From NCBI GenBank assembly GCA_025964575.1, contig JAOPYO010000269.1, forward strand, positions 1 through 36,201: a stretch of 36,201 nucleotides of DNA. The letters run 5' to 3'. The position numbers were made by a program, and so were the translations under genes. Shown here piece by piece: positions 22,234 to 31,900 of the stretch. The notes beneath the pieces are model-generated. The model worked only from the letters and a program-made list of their open reading frames with translations. It ran no database searches and was not told where the DNA came from. Numbering within the stretch: the stretch's first letter is position 1; every line of letters begins with the position of its first letter. The DNA comes from Actinomycetes bacterium. Its GTDB lineage: Bacteria > Actinomycetota > Actinomycetes > Streptosporangiales > Streptosporangiaceae.

Positions 22234-24797
22234 GGGGTGATCTTCCAGCTTGGAAGATTTGGGTCCACCACGGTCCGGATCATTCGCTCCAAGAGGACAG
22301 CCATCTCTACGGGGCCGGTGCCTCCGGGGACAGGTGTTATTCGCGCGGGTATTTCATAGGCAGTGGAGTTAACGTCACCGAAGAAGACGCCAGGTTCTTG
22401 TGGAACGAATCCGGAGTCGACGACAAGCTGATGGGTTGGGAGCAGGTGTTCGGGGCCGAGGATGTGCGGGCTCCCTGCTACTGAGACGACAATATTTGCA
22501 TGGCGGACCTGCCTGAGGTCGTCGCCCAGGTCGAGCGGAATGATTTCAAGGCCCTTCTGGCCCAGTAGGTGGACCACACCTTGCCCAACGAAGCCTCGTG
22601 CTCCCACGACGGCGACCAAGGGAGAGCCGTGAGCATGCGCATTCACGATGCGGGCGATACCGTCCGCAGTCGCACTTGTTACCTGGTTGGACCGGCTGCC
22701 GAGCAGCGCGTCAACATCCTTAGAGGGCGCCAAATGGTCCACAAATGCCCGCAGGTGAGGCGGCGGGGGGAACTGCACGATCGCACCAGCGGTGTGGGCA
22801 TCCTCATTGATCCGAGCGATCGTGTCGGCGAATTGCTTATATGACACGTTGGCAGGGAAAACGATGTGATCGGTTTCGAATCCCAGGAAGTTGAAGCTCT
22901 TGACCTTCTGGACGGCCGAGATCCTGGAGGCCTCCATCTTCCGAGCCCAGTCGGTTGGGGCATCATGCCGGGGTTCGAAACGGATGACCGCCATGCGCTT
23001 GTTCATCTGCGCAATCGGTTCACGATACGGCTCGTAGAGATTCTTCACGCCGGCCAGGATGCGCCCGCCGAGCACCTTGTTCCCCTCGGGATTGAGTGGA
23101 ACGGAGTGCTCGCCCGTCCCGAAGTGCGGAGGGCCACTGGAGCCACTCCTCGGGGTCCTGCCGCCGCCACCCAGAGCGCTGGAGCCCTGTGGGGAACCGT
23201 GATCAGGGGGAGATGAGGTTCCGTCATGCTCTGACCCGTGATGATGGCCGGAGTTGGATCCCGACTCGCCCTGTGGATGGTCCGTGTGCTCATTGACGAT
23301 CGCGGGGCCCATATCGCGGGGCGGGTGGGTGACGACCTCACCGCTCAGTTTCGGGGCACTGATGTGATGCTTGCCCGCCTGGACGAGTAGCGGTTCGATT
23401 CCGGATCCCGTTCCTGCCGAGGGTCGACGCGGTGCCGGTGTGGACGGTGAGGTGTGCGGTGGATTCTTGTCCGTTCCGCCTCCGCCAGAGCCCGGGGGTT
23501 CGTGCCCAGCAGCGGTCCCACCGGAAGGGTGACCACCCGTCCGTGTACCGCTGGTGTCGTCGATCTGAGCGAAGCGGTGCTCCAGGGGCTGTCCGAGCCG
23601 CTTGACCAGGTCGCGTACTGGAACGAGCGTCTTGCGTGGTGCCTGGGCACCGTAGTGATCGTGAATCTGCCGGGTCAGGTCGTCCAGACGGTTGAGATCG
23701 ACAGCGCGGCTTTTGAAGAGATCGGCTGTTCTGCCGCCGAGGTGGAAGGAGGTCTTGACACCCAGCCTCGCGACGTTGAATGGATCGCTTGCCTTGCCGA
23801 GGAGGGACACAGCCCTTCCGGTGGCACCGAGGTCTCCGACCTTGCCGAGCTTTCCGACCTTGAGCTCGGCGATGCCGAGGGTGCCGACGTTGAACAGCAC
23901 CACGCCGGCGGCTCTGGAGGGGTCCTTGCCCCATTCGTCGTAGGCGATGAAACCCTTGCCGAAGTTGGCCCATGCGGTCTTGCTGTCGTGGGCTTGGTGC
24001 CCGCCGGCGAGGTACGTCCAGGGATCGATGCCCTGGCCGAGGTCCCAGATGGTGTTCCAGGAGCCGCTGAAGGTCTTCCAGTCGAAAGGGTTAACGAGGC
24101 CGAAGATCCCCTTGGCGGTCCCCCAGAGACCATCCACCACGAAGCCCTTGGTCGCGTGCCAGAGGATATGGAGCGAGCCCTCCCACCAGGTCGGAGTGCG
24201 CTGGCCGGGAGTACCCCATGGCGTGGGGGTCCCGGTGGAGATGCTCGTCAGGCCGTAGGGGGTCATGCCAGCCGGTACGGCTTTGGGATCGGTGGGTGAC
24301 CCAGCGGCGTACCGGGGGCCGCCGTCGAGAGCGTTGATGCGGTTGGCGCAGCGGATCTCGGCGGCCCAGTAGGCGGCCTGGGCGGCGTTCACCTGGCCGA
24401 TCAGGTGGTTCTCCGCGTTGACGTTGGCCTGGTGGCTGTGCCAGTGCGGATCGTTGCCCTGCTGGTCCAGCATCGTCTGGGCCTGTGTCGCGAGCGAGTC
24501 CAGCTGTGTTTTCAGGGGTGCGACGGTGGTCGCGAACTCGTCCAATGCTGCTGCGGCCTCTTCGGCCTGTGCGGCGAACTGGTCGGTCTGAGTCTGTAGT
24601 GGTGCCATGCCGGCCAGCAACTGACCGGCCTCCGGGGCGTGGTAGAAGGCGGCCAGTCCCTTCCACGCTCCGTTGACGTGCTGCCCGTCGCTGCGGATGC
24701 CGGCGGCTGTCTGCCGGAGCCCGGATGCGGCGGCTTGGAGCGCTGCCGGGTCCACCCCCACGATCATGGTGATGTCGGACGCGCTGGTGAGCCCCAC
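22230..24797 (-). CDS. Type VII secretion effector with C-terminal FolD-like domain
   Basis: An 855-aa multidomain protein. Residues 1-150 are helical with a WxG turn (GAWKGLAAF, W45) like a WXG100 secretion module. Residues about 190-350 (WWEGSLHILWHATKGFV, GLVNPFDWKTF, LFNVGTLGIAELKVG) are the pre-toxin region seen in actinomycete T7SS polymorphic proteins. Residues about 413-570 are a Gly/Pro/His-rich linker. Residues about 574-845 match FolD: SRISAVQKVKSFNFLGF (Lys631 aligns with E. coli Lys54; Tyr50 is replaced by Ser627), GAIVQFPPPP (Gln675), KDVDALLG, NQVTSAT, VVGARGFVGQG (NADP Rossmann loop), GDVN, ITPVPGGTGP. The domain could bind or consume folate/NADP in a target cell; toxicity is inferred from architecture. 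GTG 24797 has GGAGG upstream. It is the last gene of the leftward secreted-protein operon. Confidence 0.9.
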   Translation of the reverse strand: MGLTSASDITMIVGVDPAALQAAASGLRQTAAGIRSDGQHVNGAWKGLAAFYHAPEAGQLLAGMAPLQTQTDQFAAQAEEAAAALDEFATTVAPLKTQLDSLATQAQTMLDQQGNDPHWHSHQANVNAENHLIGQVNAAQAAYWAAEIRCANRINALDGGPRYAAGSPTDPKAVPAGMTPYGLTSISTGTPTPWGTPGQRTPTWWEGSLHILWHATKGFVVDGLWGTAKGIFGLVNPFDWKTFSGSWNTIWDLGQGIDPWTYLAGGHQAHDSKTAWANFGKGFIAYDEWGKDPSRAAGVVLFNVGTLGIAELKVGKLGKVGDLGATGRAVSLLGKASDPFNVARLGVKTSFHLGGRTADLFKSRAVDLNRLDDLTRQIHDHYGAQAPRKTLVPVRDLVKRLGQPLEHRFAQIDDTSGTRTGGHPSGGTAAGHEPPGSGGGGTDKNPPHTSPSTPAPRRPSAGTGSGIEPLLVQAGKHHISAPKLSGEVVTHPPRDMGPAIVNEHTDHPQGESGSNSGHHHGSEHDGTSSPPDHGSPQGSSALGGGGRTPRSGSSGPPHFGTGEHSVPLNPEGNKVLGGRILAGVKNLYEPYREPIAQMNKRMAVIRFEPRHDAPTDWARKMEASRISAVQKVKSFNFLGFETDHIVFPANVSYKQFADTIARINEDAHTAGAIVQFPPPPHLRAFVDHLAPSKDVDALLGSRSNQVTSATADGIARIVNAHAHGSPLVAVVGARGFVGQGVVHLLGQKGLEIIPLDLGDDLRQVRHANIVVSVAGSPHILGPEHLLPTHQLVVDSGFVPQEPGVFFGDVNSTAYEIPARITPVPGGTGPVEMAVLLERMIRTVVDPNLPSWKITP

Positions 24798-24829
24798 GGG
24801 TGTGCGACCTCCGGGTCAGCTGATCTGAG

Positions 24830-25195
24830 TCATCTGGGGCGGTAGGCGGTGGCGCCGTAGCGCTGGGCGTTGGCGGCCATCTGCTCGTCGCCGCGCAGGT
24901 AGGCCTCGGTGGCCTTGATGGCACCGTTTCGTACCCGCTCGTAGTGGGAGGCGATGCTGGGCAGCACCACGTGCGCCGCGTGGTCACTGAAACGGGCCAG
25001 TGCGGCGGCGACGATAGGGCTTCCGGTCATCCCGCTGGGATTCGCCGCGGTGGAGGGCTTGGCGGTCGAGCCCTCGTAGGCGGCCTGGAGATGGGTGCCG
25101 AACGCGTTGGCGTGCTGTTCCAGTGGTTTGGCCGCGGCGTCGACCTTCCGCAGCACGCTCCGCACGCCGTACGCATCGATGTCCCAGCCTGTCAC
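24830..25195 (-). CDS. DUF6507 family protein, probable T7SS substrate or chaperone
   Basis: A 121-aa helical protein. GTG 25195 is chosen because AGGAAGGA lies six bases upstream and the family signature starts at once (VTGWDIDAYGVRSVLRKVDA). Helices continue through LEQHANAFGTHLQAAYEGS, IVAAALARFSDHAAHVV and VRNGAIKATEAYLRGDEQMA. The fold is the two-helix WXG100-like type without a WxG motif. DUF6507 genes are repeatedly found in actinomycete T7SS loci (known association). It lies between the ESAT-6-like gene and the effector, so it may pair with the effector N terminus. Confidence 0.83.
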   Translation of the reverse strand: MTGWDIDAYGVRSVLRKVDAAAKPLEQHANAFGTHLQAAYEGSTAKPSTAANPSGMTGSPIVAAALARFSDHAAHVVLPSIASHYERVRNGAIKATEAYLRGDEQMAANAQRYGATAYRPR

Positions 25196-25252
25196 CGCAC
25201 GATCCTTCCTCGGTATGGACACGACCCGGCCCAACGGCAAGCGGGCGAGTGG

Positions 25253-25564
25253 TCAGCCGATCCCGTCGACGGCGGACTTGGCGCGGGTGAGGGTCTCGTG
25301 TGCCGTGAGGTCGTTGCTTTCGAGGGTGGCCTTCACCAGCGCGATGATCTGGCGTACCTCGTTAGCCGCGTGATTCCAGCGGGCTTCCTTGGCGTGGTAG
25401 AGATCAGAGACCCCGTCGGCCTGGAAGTCGGCCATCGCGGCCTTGACGTCGGCGTCCCGCTGGGAGATGAGCGTCTCCAGCCGGGCGATGATCGAGTGGA
25501 GGTGCGTCTGGGTCTGTGCCGAGGCGGCGGTGTCGTAGCTGCGGCGCCCGGATCCTGAAGCCAT
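25253..25564 (-). CDS. ESAT-6-like (WXG100 superfamily) protein
   Basis: A 103-aa all-helical protein with ATG 25564, typical in length for WXG100 proteins. Helix 1 is AQTQTHLHSIIARLETLISQ, the turn region is FQADGVSDLYHAKEARWNHA, and helix 2 is ANEVRQIIALVKATL. The motif is closest to the actinomycete proteins annotated as pore-forming ESAT-6 family. It would be folded as a helical hairpin and secreted by EccC, probably as a dimer with its neighbour. It follows the first operon gene after 14 bases. Confidence 0.85.
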   Translation of the reverse strand: MASGSGRRSYDTAASAQTQTHLHSIIARLETLISQRDADVKAAMADFQADGVSDLYHAKEARWNHAANEVRQIIALVKATLESNDLTAHETLTRAKSAVDGIG

Positions 25565-25578
25565 CGGTCCCGTTCCCC

Positions 25579-25911
25579 CTATGCCCCGCGGAACCGGGCC
25601 GCGTCGAAGGGGGCCGCCCCCATGGTCTTGGCGGCCTCCTCGGCCATGACGCTCTCGCCGGTGATGAACGACCGGTCCATGCCGCGCTGGCCGCCGAGGA
25701 TCGAGTGCAGAGCCGAGCTCAGCTCACCGGTGATCTCGTCGGCATGGGCCTTGAAGTTGTCGAAGGCAGCCTTGCCCGCCCCGTTGAAGCGGCCTTCGAG
25801 CGGCTGTGCAGCCACGACGAGCTGCTTGATCAATGCGCCCAGCTCGTCGCCGGACCCCTGCGTTTTCTGCGACAGCTGCGTGAGCGTCGCGGATCCCATG
25901 TCGAACTTCAC
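25579..25911 (-). CDS. WXG100-like secreted helical-hairpin protein
   Basis: A 110-aa protein from GTG 25911, preceded by GGGGG; upstream codons to 26010 look non-coding. Two helices flank RFNGAGKAAFDNFK (residues 41-54), which occupies the WxG turn position with Phe in place of Trp. Length and pattern (LSQKTQGSGDELGALIKQL) fit the WXG100 family. As first gene of the leftward operon next to the divergent promoter it is probably the most abundant product, and a dimer partner of the ESAT-6-like protein. No clear YxxxD/E export motif was found at its C terminus. Confidence 0.82.
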   Translation of the reverse strand: MKFDMGSATLTQLSQKTQGSGDELGALIKQLVVAAQPLEGRFNGAGKAAFDNFKAHADEITGELSSALHSILGGQRGMDRSFITGESVMAEEAAKTMGAAPFDAARFRGA

Positions 25912-26093
25912 CGCACCCCCTGATGGGTGGAAAGAGACATGACGACATCTAAGGTAACGATCTTGTCCCGATGTGTGCCATAGGATCAAATCACATGTCG
26001 ATAACATCACGAAGTGTGAGATGAGACCCCTGTTGTGACATGTGGAAATTCCATAGCGTTACCTACGTAAGTGTTGATCTTGGTGAGGTTGGA
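25912..26093. promoter_or_regulatory. Divergent T7SS promoter region with a mirrored CGTTACCT motif
   Basis: An AT-richer 182-bp stretch separates the secreted-protein operon from the machinery operon. The octamer CGTTACCT occurs once toward each side: on the plus strand at 26057-26064 (30 bases before ATG 26094) and on the minus strand at 25959-25952 (40 bases before GTG 25911). Equal orientation and similar distance relative to each gene suggest a shared promoter element or operator coordinating both arms. Sigma specificity is not resolvable by eye. Confidence 0.5.
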
Positions 26094-26348
26094 ATGGCGC
26101 GTGACTACGACGTTCAGTTGCTGGAGTCCGTGGCGGTCCGGCGGCGCAGGCTCCGCGACGCCTTGCTGTTCGGTGCGGCCCGGACCCGGCGGACGTTGGA
26201 CGAGAACCTGACCAAAGTGCTGATCGGCCTGTGTGTGGCGGCCGTCGTGTGTGCGGGAACGGTCGGCTGGTCCTTCCTACGGCATCAGTGGGCCGTGCAG
26301 CAGCGTCAGCAACTCCCGCAGGTGATCACGCCTGTTCCAACGAAGTGA
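26094..26348 (+). CDS. Small single-pass membrane protein of the T7SS operon
   Basis: An 84-aa protein from ATG 26094. It has a basic cytoplasmic N-terminal segment (VRRRRLRDALLFGAARTRRT), one membrane helix at about residues 44-64 (VLIGLCVAAVVCAGTVGWSF) and a short outer tail ending in PQVITPVPTK. It resembles the N-terminal anchoring part of EccB without the large extracytoplasmic domain. Short proteins of this kind open reduced T7SS operons in actinomycetes (family impression). It may be a membrane component substituting for part of EccB. Confidence 0.78.
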   Translation: MARDYDVQLLESVAVRRRRLRDALLFGAARTRRTLDENLTKVLIGLCVAAVVCAGTVGWSFLRHQWAVQQRQQLPQVITPVPTK

Positions 26349-26510
26349 CCAACGCGCCATCCACCAGAACATGCCGATGACATGCGGCGCAGTTCGGTGA
26401 TCTGTCCTAATATCGCCGTTGTCCGTTCTGGGATAACAGTGTCGTATGCGTGATTTACTCGACCATCTGGCTGTAAATCCTTATCGACAGCGACGGGGTG
26501 TTGCGACGCG

Positions 26511-27836
26511 ATGGCCTTCAGCCGTGTGACGCTGGTGGGTGAGCGTTGCCGTGCCGATGTCGTCCTGCCTTCCGCTGAACCCATCGGTCGGTTGATGCCG
26601 GAGTTGCTGCGGCTGGTCGATGACCGGATGGAGTCACCGCCGAGACTGCGGCTGTTGCTGACCGCCGACGGCGGTGTCCTGGATATGGATTTGACGCTGC
26701 AGCAGGCGGCGATCCCCGACGGGACCGTGCTCCGCCTGGTGAAGGCGCAGGATGCTCCCGCCGCTCCGATCGTGCACGACATTGCCGAGGAGACCGGCGA
26801 TGACCTGGACGGCCGCGGCTGGCGTTGGGGTCCGGTCGCTCGGCGGTGGACCGCCACCAGCATGGCGGTGGTCGCCATGGGGAGCGCGGCGCTCGCCGCT
26901 GCCGGGACTCTCCCGTCCAACACGGCGCCCGCGTTGCTGGTCGCCGTGGCGGCGGTGCTGTGGATGTGCGGTTGTACGGCCGCGCTGACCGTCAACGAGC
27001 CGCTGGGTACGGCGGTCACCTTGGGCGGCGGGACGGTAGCGGCCGTGGCGGTGCAGAGCGCCGCGACCCTCAACAGGTGGCCCGAATGGGGACGCTGGTC
27101 CGGCTGGGCCCTGATCGCGGCGGTGCTGCTGGTGCTGCTCGGAGCGTCGACCCCGCTCAGCCGAGGCGGCGTCGTCGGGTCCTGGTTCGCAGCCGTACCG
27201 GCCCTCGCATGGCTGGCCGGCGCTGCGGCGGGTCTGGCCTTGCCTCGGCTGGCGGCGGCGATGAGCGTGGTCACGGCGATCGCACTGGGCGTACTACCCC
27301 GGCTCGCACTCGCCGCGTCAGGGTTGGCCACGCTCGACGACCGTCGGGCTGCCGGAGCCGAAGTCGCACGTCGTAACGTGGCGGCCTCGCTGACCGCCGC
27401 TCATCGGGGACTGTCGATCGCCACCATCGCCACGGCGGTATCGGCCGCGGCCGCCGGACTCGTGCTCGTCGCCGCGCCCGACCGGTGGACGGTGCCGTTG
27501 GCGCTGTTGTTGGTGTTCGTCGTGGCCAGCCGCAGCCGCGTCTTCCCGCTGGTCACGCAGGTCGTGGCGCTACAAGCGGCCGTCGTGGCCATAGTGCTCG
27601 GGCTGTTGGTGGCATGGACGGCGCAGCCCGGGCCACTGCCGTACGGGCCGACGGCCGCGGCGGCAGGTGGCAGCCTGATCCCGCTCGCGGTCCTCGCCGC
27701 ACGACCGAGTGAGCACGTCAGAGCCCGGCTCCGCCGGATGTGCGACCGAGTGGAGGCGGCGGCGGTGATCGCGATCATCCCCGTGGCGATCGGTGTCTTC
27801 GGCACCTACGGTCGGCTCCTGCATGTCTTCACCTGA
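26511..27836 (+). CDS. eccD: EccD-like type VII secretion integral membrane protein
   Basis: A 441-aa protein. Residues 1-85 form a YukD/ubiquitin-like cytoplasmic domain (FSRVTLVGERCRADVVLPS, LTLQQAAIPDGTVLRLVKAQ). From about residue 115 there are some eleven membrane helices, such as STSMAVV-type segment 1, ALLVAVAAVLWMCGC, ALIAAVLLVLLG, IATIATAVSAAAAGLVLVA and VIAIIPVAIGVFGTYGRL. This is the EccD topology: the protein forms the channel-like membrane core with EccC. ATG 26511 is preceded by GACGGGGTG. Its last 14 bases overlap the MinD-like gene, so the operon is tightly coupled. It is somewhat shorter than mycobacterial EccD (about 500 aa). Confidence 0.92.
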   Translation: MAFSRVTLVGERCRADVVLPSAEPIGRLMPELLRLVDDRMESPPRLRLLLTADGGVLDMDLTLQQAAIPDGTVLRLVKAQDAPAAPIVHDIAEETGDDLDGRGWRWGPVARRWTATSMAVVAMGSAALAAAGTLPSNTAPALLVAVAAVLWMCGCTAALTVNEPLGTAVTLGGGTVAAVAVQSAATLNRWPEWGRWSGWALIAAVLLVLLGASTPLSRGGVVGSWFAAVPALAWLAGAAAGLALPRLAAAMSVVTAIALGVLPRLALAASGLATLDDRRAAGAEVARRNVAASLTAAHRGLSIATIATAVSAAAAGLVLVAAPDRWTVPLALLLVFVVASRSRVFPLVTQVVALQAAVVAIVLGLLVAWTAQPGPLPYGPTAAAAGGSLIPLAVLAARPSEHVRARLRRMCDRVEAAAVIAIIPVAIGVFGTYGRLLHVFT

Positions 27837-28932
27837 TGAGCCGCCGGTCGACGCTTCGGACCCTCGATGGCAACGTGACGTTCTCGGCGAGACGGGAGCA
27901 GGAGGCGAAGGACTGATCAACCCTTCAGCAGGCGCCGGGCCGCCACCGGGATTCGGCGCACCTCCCCGCGCCGTCCCACCGCCACTCACCCCGTCGGAGA
28001 CCGTGACCGTCTCCGCGCGCGACGCCCGGCCACTGATGGGCGTGGCACCGGTCACCATGTCCCGGCCGCAGGGCGATCAAGTCGTGCACGGAGACCCGGT
28101 CATCCGTCGCCTCGGCCGGCTGGTGCTCCGGGTGGCGGGCGCGTCGCGATACGTTCACGAACTGGCCGAGCTGGTCACGGCAGTCCAGTCGCCGGTGACG
28201 ACCGGCCGCCGGATCGTGGTGACCGGTGGGCGGGACGGCGCCGGCAAGAGCACCGTCGCAGCGTTGCTCGGCCTGGTGTTGGCTCACCTCCGCTCCGACC
28301 GGGTGCTCGCGATCGACGCCGACCCCGGTGTCTTGTCGCTCCCCTCTCGACTCAGGGTGCCGGACGCGACCTCTCTGAGCGATCTGAGCCGTGCCGGTTC
28401 CCGGATATCCGGCTTCGAGGACGTACGCCCGCATCTGGCGACCGGCCCGGCAGGGCTATGGGTGCTCGCGGGACACGACCCGGAGCAGCTGTCACCGGCC
28501 GCCTACCAGGCGGGGATCGGGCTGCTCGGCCGGTTCTTCGCCGTCACCGTGACCGACTGCGGCGCCGACGCAGATGAGGAATTCCGCCACGGGCTACTCG
28601 ACCGCGCGCACGCCCAGGTGCTCGTCACCCCCGCCACAGCAGACGGGACCTTCAGCGCACGCCGCACCCTAGAGATCCAGACACAGCAGGGTCACGGGGC
28701 GCTGCTCGAACGTACGGTCGTGGTGTTCGTGGCGCATGCGCCGCGGGTCCGCATCGACGTGGACCAGGCCGTGCGGAGGCTTCCCCCAGGTGTGGTCGCG
28801 GCAGAGCTCGGCTATGACCGGCACCTGGCCGCCGGATCGGAGATCACCGCCCGGTTGCTCGCCGAGGGAACGTACACGGGCGCGACGCGACTGGCGGCCC
28901 AGGCACTGACCCGAGCGCTGGAGGTGCCGTGA
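27823..28932 (+). CDS. MinD/ParA-like ATPase of the T7SS operon (EspI-like)
   Basis: A 369-aa protein. ATG 27823 starts inside the end of eccD. A Pro/Gly-rich disordered N terminus (about 100 residues) precedes a SIMIBI-class ATPase. The deviant Walker A is GGRDGAGKST (135-144), followed by VLAIDADPGVLSLPSRL and VTDCGADADEEF (Walker B region). The layout matches EspI-type ATPases, which in mycobacteria modulate ESX activity in response to ATP (known for ESX-1). Its TGA overlaps the GTG of eccC. It is probably a cytoplasmic regulator or substrate handler of this system. Confidence 0.88.
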   Translation: MSSPDEPPVDASDPRWQRDVLGETGAGGEGLINPSAGAGPPPGFGAPPRAVPPPLTPSETVTVSARDARPLMGVAPVTMSRPQGDQVVHGDPVIRRLGRLVLRVAGASRYVHELAELVTAVQSPVTTGRRIVVTGGRDGAGKSTVAALLGLVLAHLRSDRVLAIDADPGVLSLPSRLRVPDATSLSDLSRAGSRISGFEDVRPHLATGPAGLWVLAGHDPEQLSPAAYQAGIGLLGRFFAVTVTDCGADADEEFRHGLLDRAHAQVLVTPATADGTFSARRTLEIQTQQGHGALLERTVVVFVAHAPRVRIDVDQAVRRLPPGVVAAELGYDRHLAAGSEITARLLAEGTYTGATRLAAQALTRALEVP

Positions 28933-31900
28933 CGGCGAGAGTTGTTCACCGGCCCGCCCGGACCACGCGTTTCCCCGCTTCTTCGGATTCACGGGCGGTG
29001 GAGGCGCCGCCCACAATGCCCGAGGGAAGGACCGCGGGGTCGATGACGGCGATCCTGCCCATGGCCGGTGTCATGGGGTCGCTGGTGATGATGACCATCA
29101 TCCGCAGCGGCGCCTTCATCGTCCTGGGCGCGATCGTGCTCGTCGTCGCGGGAGCCGGTGGCCTCCTGCTCGTCATGTCGCACCGAGGCCAGGCGGGTCG
29201 GGCCCGTAAGCAGCAGCGCGAACGCTACCTCGACTATCTGGAGCGACTCCGCGAAGAACTCGCGGCCGCCGAACGCGAGGACCGCGCCCGTGGCGGTCTG
29301 CTGCACCCGCCGCCCTTCGGCCTGTACGACGTCGTACGGGATCCGGCGCGGCTGTGGGAGCGGCGCCGCACCGACCACGACTTCCTGTCGCTGCGCGCGG
29401 GAGCGGGGCAGATGCCCGGACCGGCCATGCACCTGAAGGAACAGGGATCGGCGCTGCAACCACCCGACCCGTTCATGCTCGCCGAGGCCACCGCCCTCAT
29501 GCGGCGTTTCTCCGTCGCCGCCGACATGCCGTTGACCGTCCCGATGGACCGGGTGGGGAACATCAGTGTCGTCGCGGACCGCGAGGCCGGGCTGGCGGTC
29601 GTGCGGGCACTGCTTGCACAGCTCGCCGTCTTCCACGCCCCCGACGACGTGGAGTTGGCTCTGGCCATCCCGCAGCAGCGGCGGGCCGACTGGGGCTGGA
29701 TCACCTGGCTGCCGCACGTCCTCGACCCGGGCTTGCGCGACGGCCCTGTGGCGGCCCGCCGGATCGCGCCCGACCCGGCCGCGCTCACCGCGCTTCTTCG
29801 CGAGGACCTGACCCAACGAGCCACCTATGCCGCCGAGATCCGCCGTGGCTTGGAGCAGAAGGAGGCGCTGACGCTGATGCGTCGGCTGGTGGTCGTCCAT
29901 GACGGCCACGGCGCCCCGGCTCGCGAGCTGCCTCGCCCGGATGAGGCGGTCTCCCTGCAGCTCATGGGCATTACCGTCGTCCACCTGGTCGCCCAGCGCG
30001 TCCACGAGCCCGGTTCCGTGGCCGTACGGATCACCGTCGGCGGCGACCAGATCACCATCGAGGACTTGCGCGAGGAACTTCCCGTGGTCAGTACCGGCGC
30101 ACTGGATGCCACCGGACCGGCCACCGCGGAAGCGCTCGCCCGGATGCTCGCCCCACTCCGTCTGTCCGCGGACTCCGTCGAGGACACGCCGTATGCCGGA
30201 GCCGCCGACTTCGCCACCCTCATGGGCATCCCCGACCTCGACGCTCCGAACCTGACGGCGTTCTGGGCACCCCGCTCCGAACGGGCCTTCCTGCGCGTCC
30301 CGATCGGCACCGACGACACCGGCTCCCCGGTCCTGCTCGATCTGAAGGAGGCCGCCCAGCTTGGAATGGGACCGCACGGCCTGTGCGTGGGCGCCACCGG
30401 ATCCGGCAAGAGCGAACTCCTGCGCACCCTGGTCCTCGCGCTCGCCGCCACCCACCCGCCCGAGCAGTTGGCGATGATGCTCATCGACTACAAGGGCGGC
30501 GCCACCTTCGCTCCCTTCGCTGATCTCCCGCACGTGGCCGGGTTGATCACCAATCTGGAAGACGACGCCGCCCTCATCGAACGTGCCCATGCCAGCCTCG
30601 CCGGGGAGGTTCAGCACCGTCAGCAGGTGCTCCGGAACGCGGGGGACATCGCCAACATCGGCGACTACGCAGCCCTACGATCGCATCGGCCCGAGCTGGA
30701 ACCCCTGCCCCACCTGCTGGTCGTCATCGACGAGTTCGCCGAACTCCTCACCGCTCGCCCTGACTTCATCGATCTGCTCGTTTCCATCGGCCGGATCGGC
30801 CGCAGCATCGGCGTACACCTGCTGCTGTCGAGTCAGCGCATCGAGGCAGGGAAACTACGCGGCCTCGAGACGTACCTGTCGTACCGGCTCGCGCTACGGA
30901 CCTTCTCCGAGGATGAGAGCCGCGCCGTCCTGGAAAGCCCCGACGCGTTCCACCTCCCGCCCCTGCCCGGCTTCGCCTACCTCAAGGTCGACACCAGCGT
31001 CTACCTGCGTTTCAAGGCCACCTATGTTTCCGGCGCCTACCGACCACCCCTTACCGAGCCCGAGCCCGCAGATTCCACCGGCCCGCTCGTACTGCCATAC
31101 GGCCTGTACAACCTCACCCTCAACGACCAGCAGAGCGCCCGCGCCGCAGCCCAACCGACCTTGCCCGAACGCACGACCGGCCCCACCCCGCTCAAGGTCC
31201 TGGCCACCCGCCTCACCGAGGCGGCGGGGGACATCCGTGTCCCCCGCATCTGGCTGCCACCCCTGCCCGAGTGCCTCACCCTCGACCAGATCGCCGGCCC
31301 CATCCGTGTCGACGCCGACGGCATGCACCTGCGCCAGCCACCAGGCTCTCTGCAGATCCCGCTCGGCCTGCTCGACGATCCCGCCCGCCAACGTCAAGAC
31401 CTGTGGACCCTCGACCTCACCACCGGGGGCGGCCACGTCGCCGTGATGGGCGCCCCGCAGTCCGGCAAGACCACCCTGCTGCGCACGCTGATCCTCTCCC
31501 TCGCGCTCACCCACACCCCACGGCAGGTCGCCGTATACGTCCTCGACCTCACCGGCGCCGGCCTGCACGCCCTCACCGGACTGCCCCACGTCGGCGGCGT
31601 CGCGAGCCGCGCCGACCGCGAACGGATCCGCCGCACACTCGAAGAGATCCGCGCCATGCTCACCCGTCGTGAGGACGTCTTCCGAACCCGCGGCATCGAC
31701 TCCGTCGAACGGCTCCGCCAACTGCACGCCGCCGGTCACCTTCCAGAGTTGCCCTGCGCCGAGGTGGTCCTGGTCATCGACGGATTCAGCGCCCTCCGCA
31801 GCGACTTCGACGACCTGGAGGAAGCGGTCGCCGACCTCCTCCAACGCGGCGGCGGATACGGCATCCACGTCGTCGCCGGAATGCCGCGCTGGAACGACGT

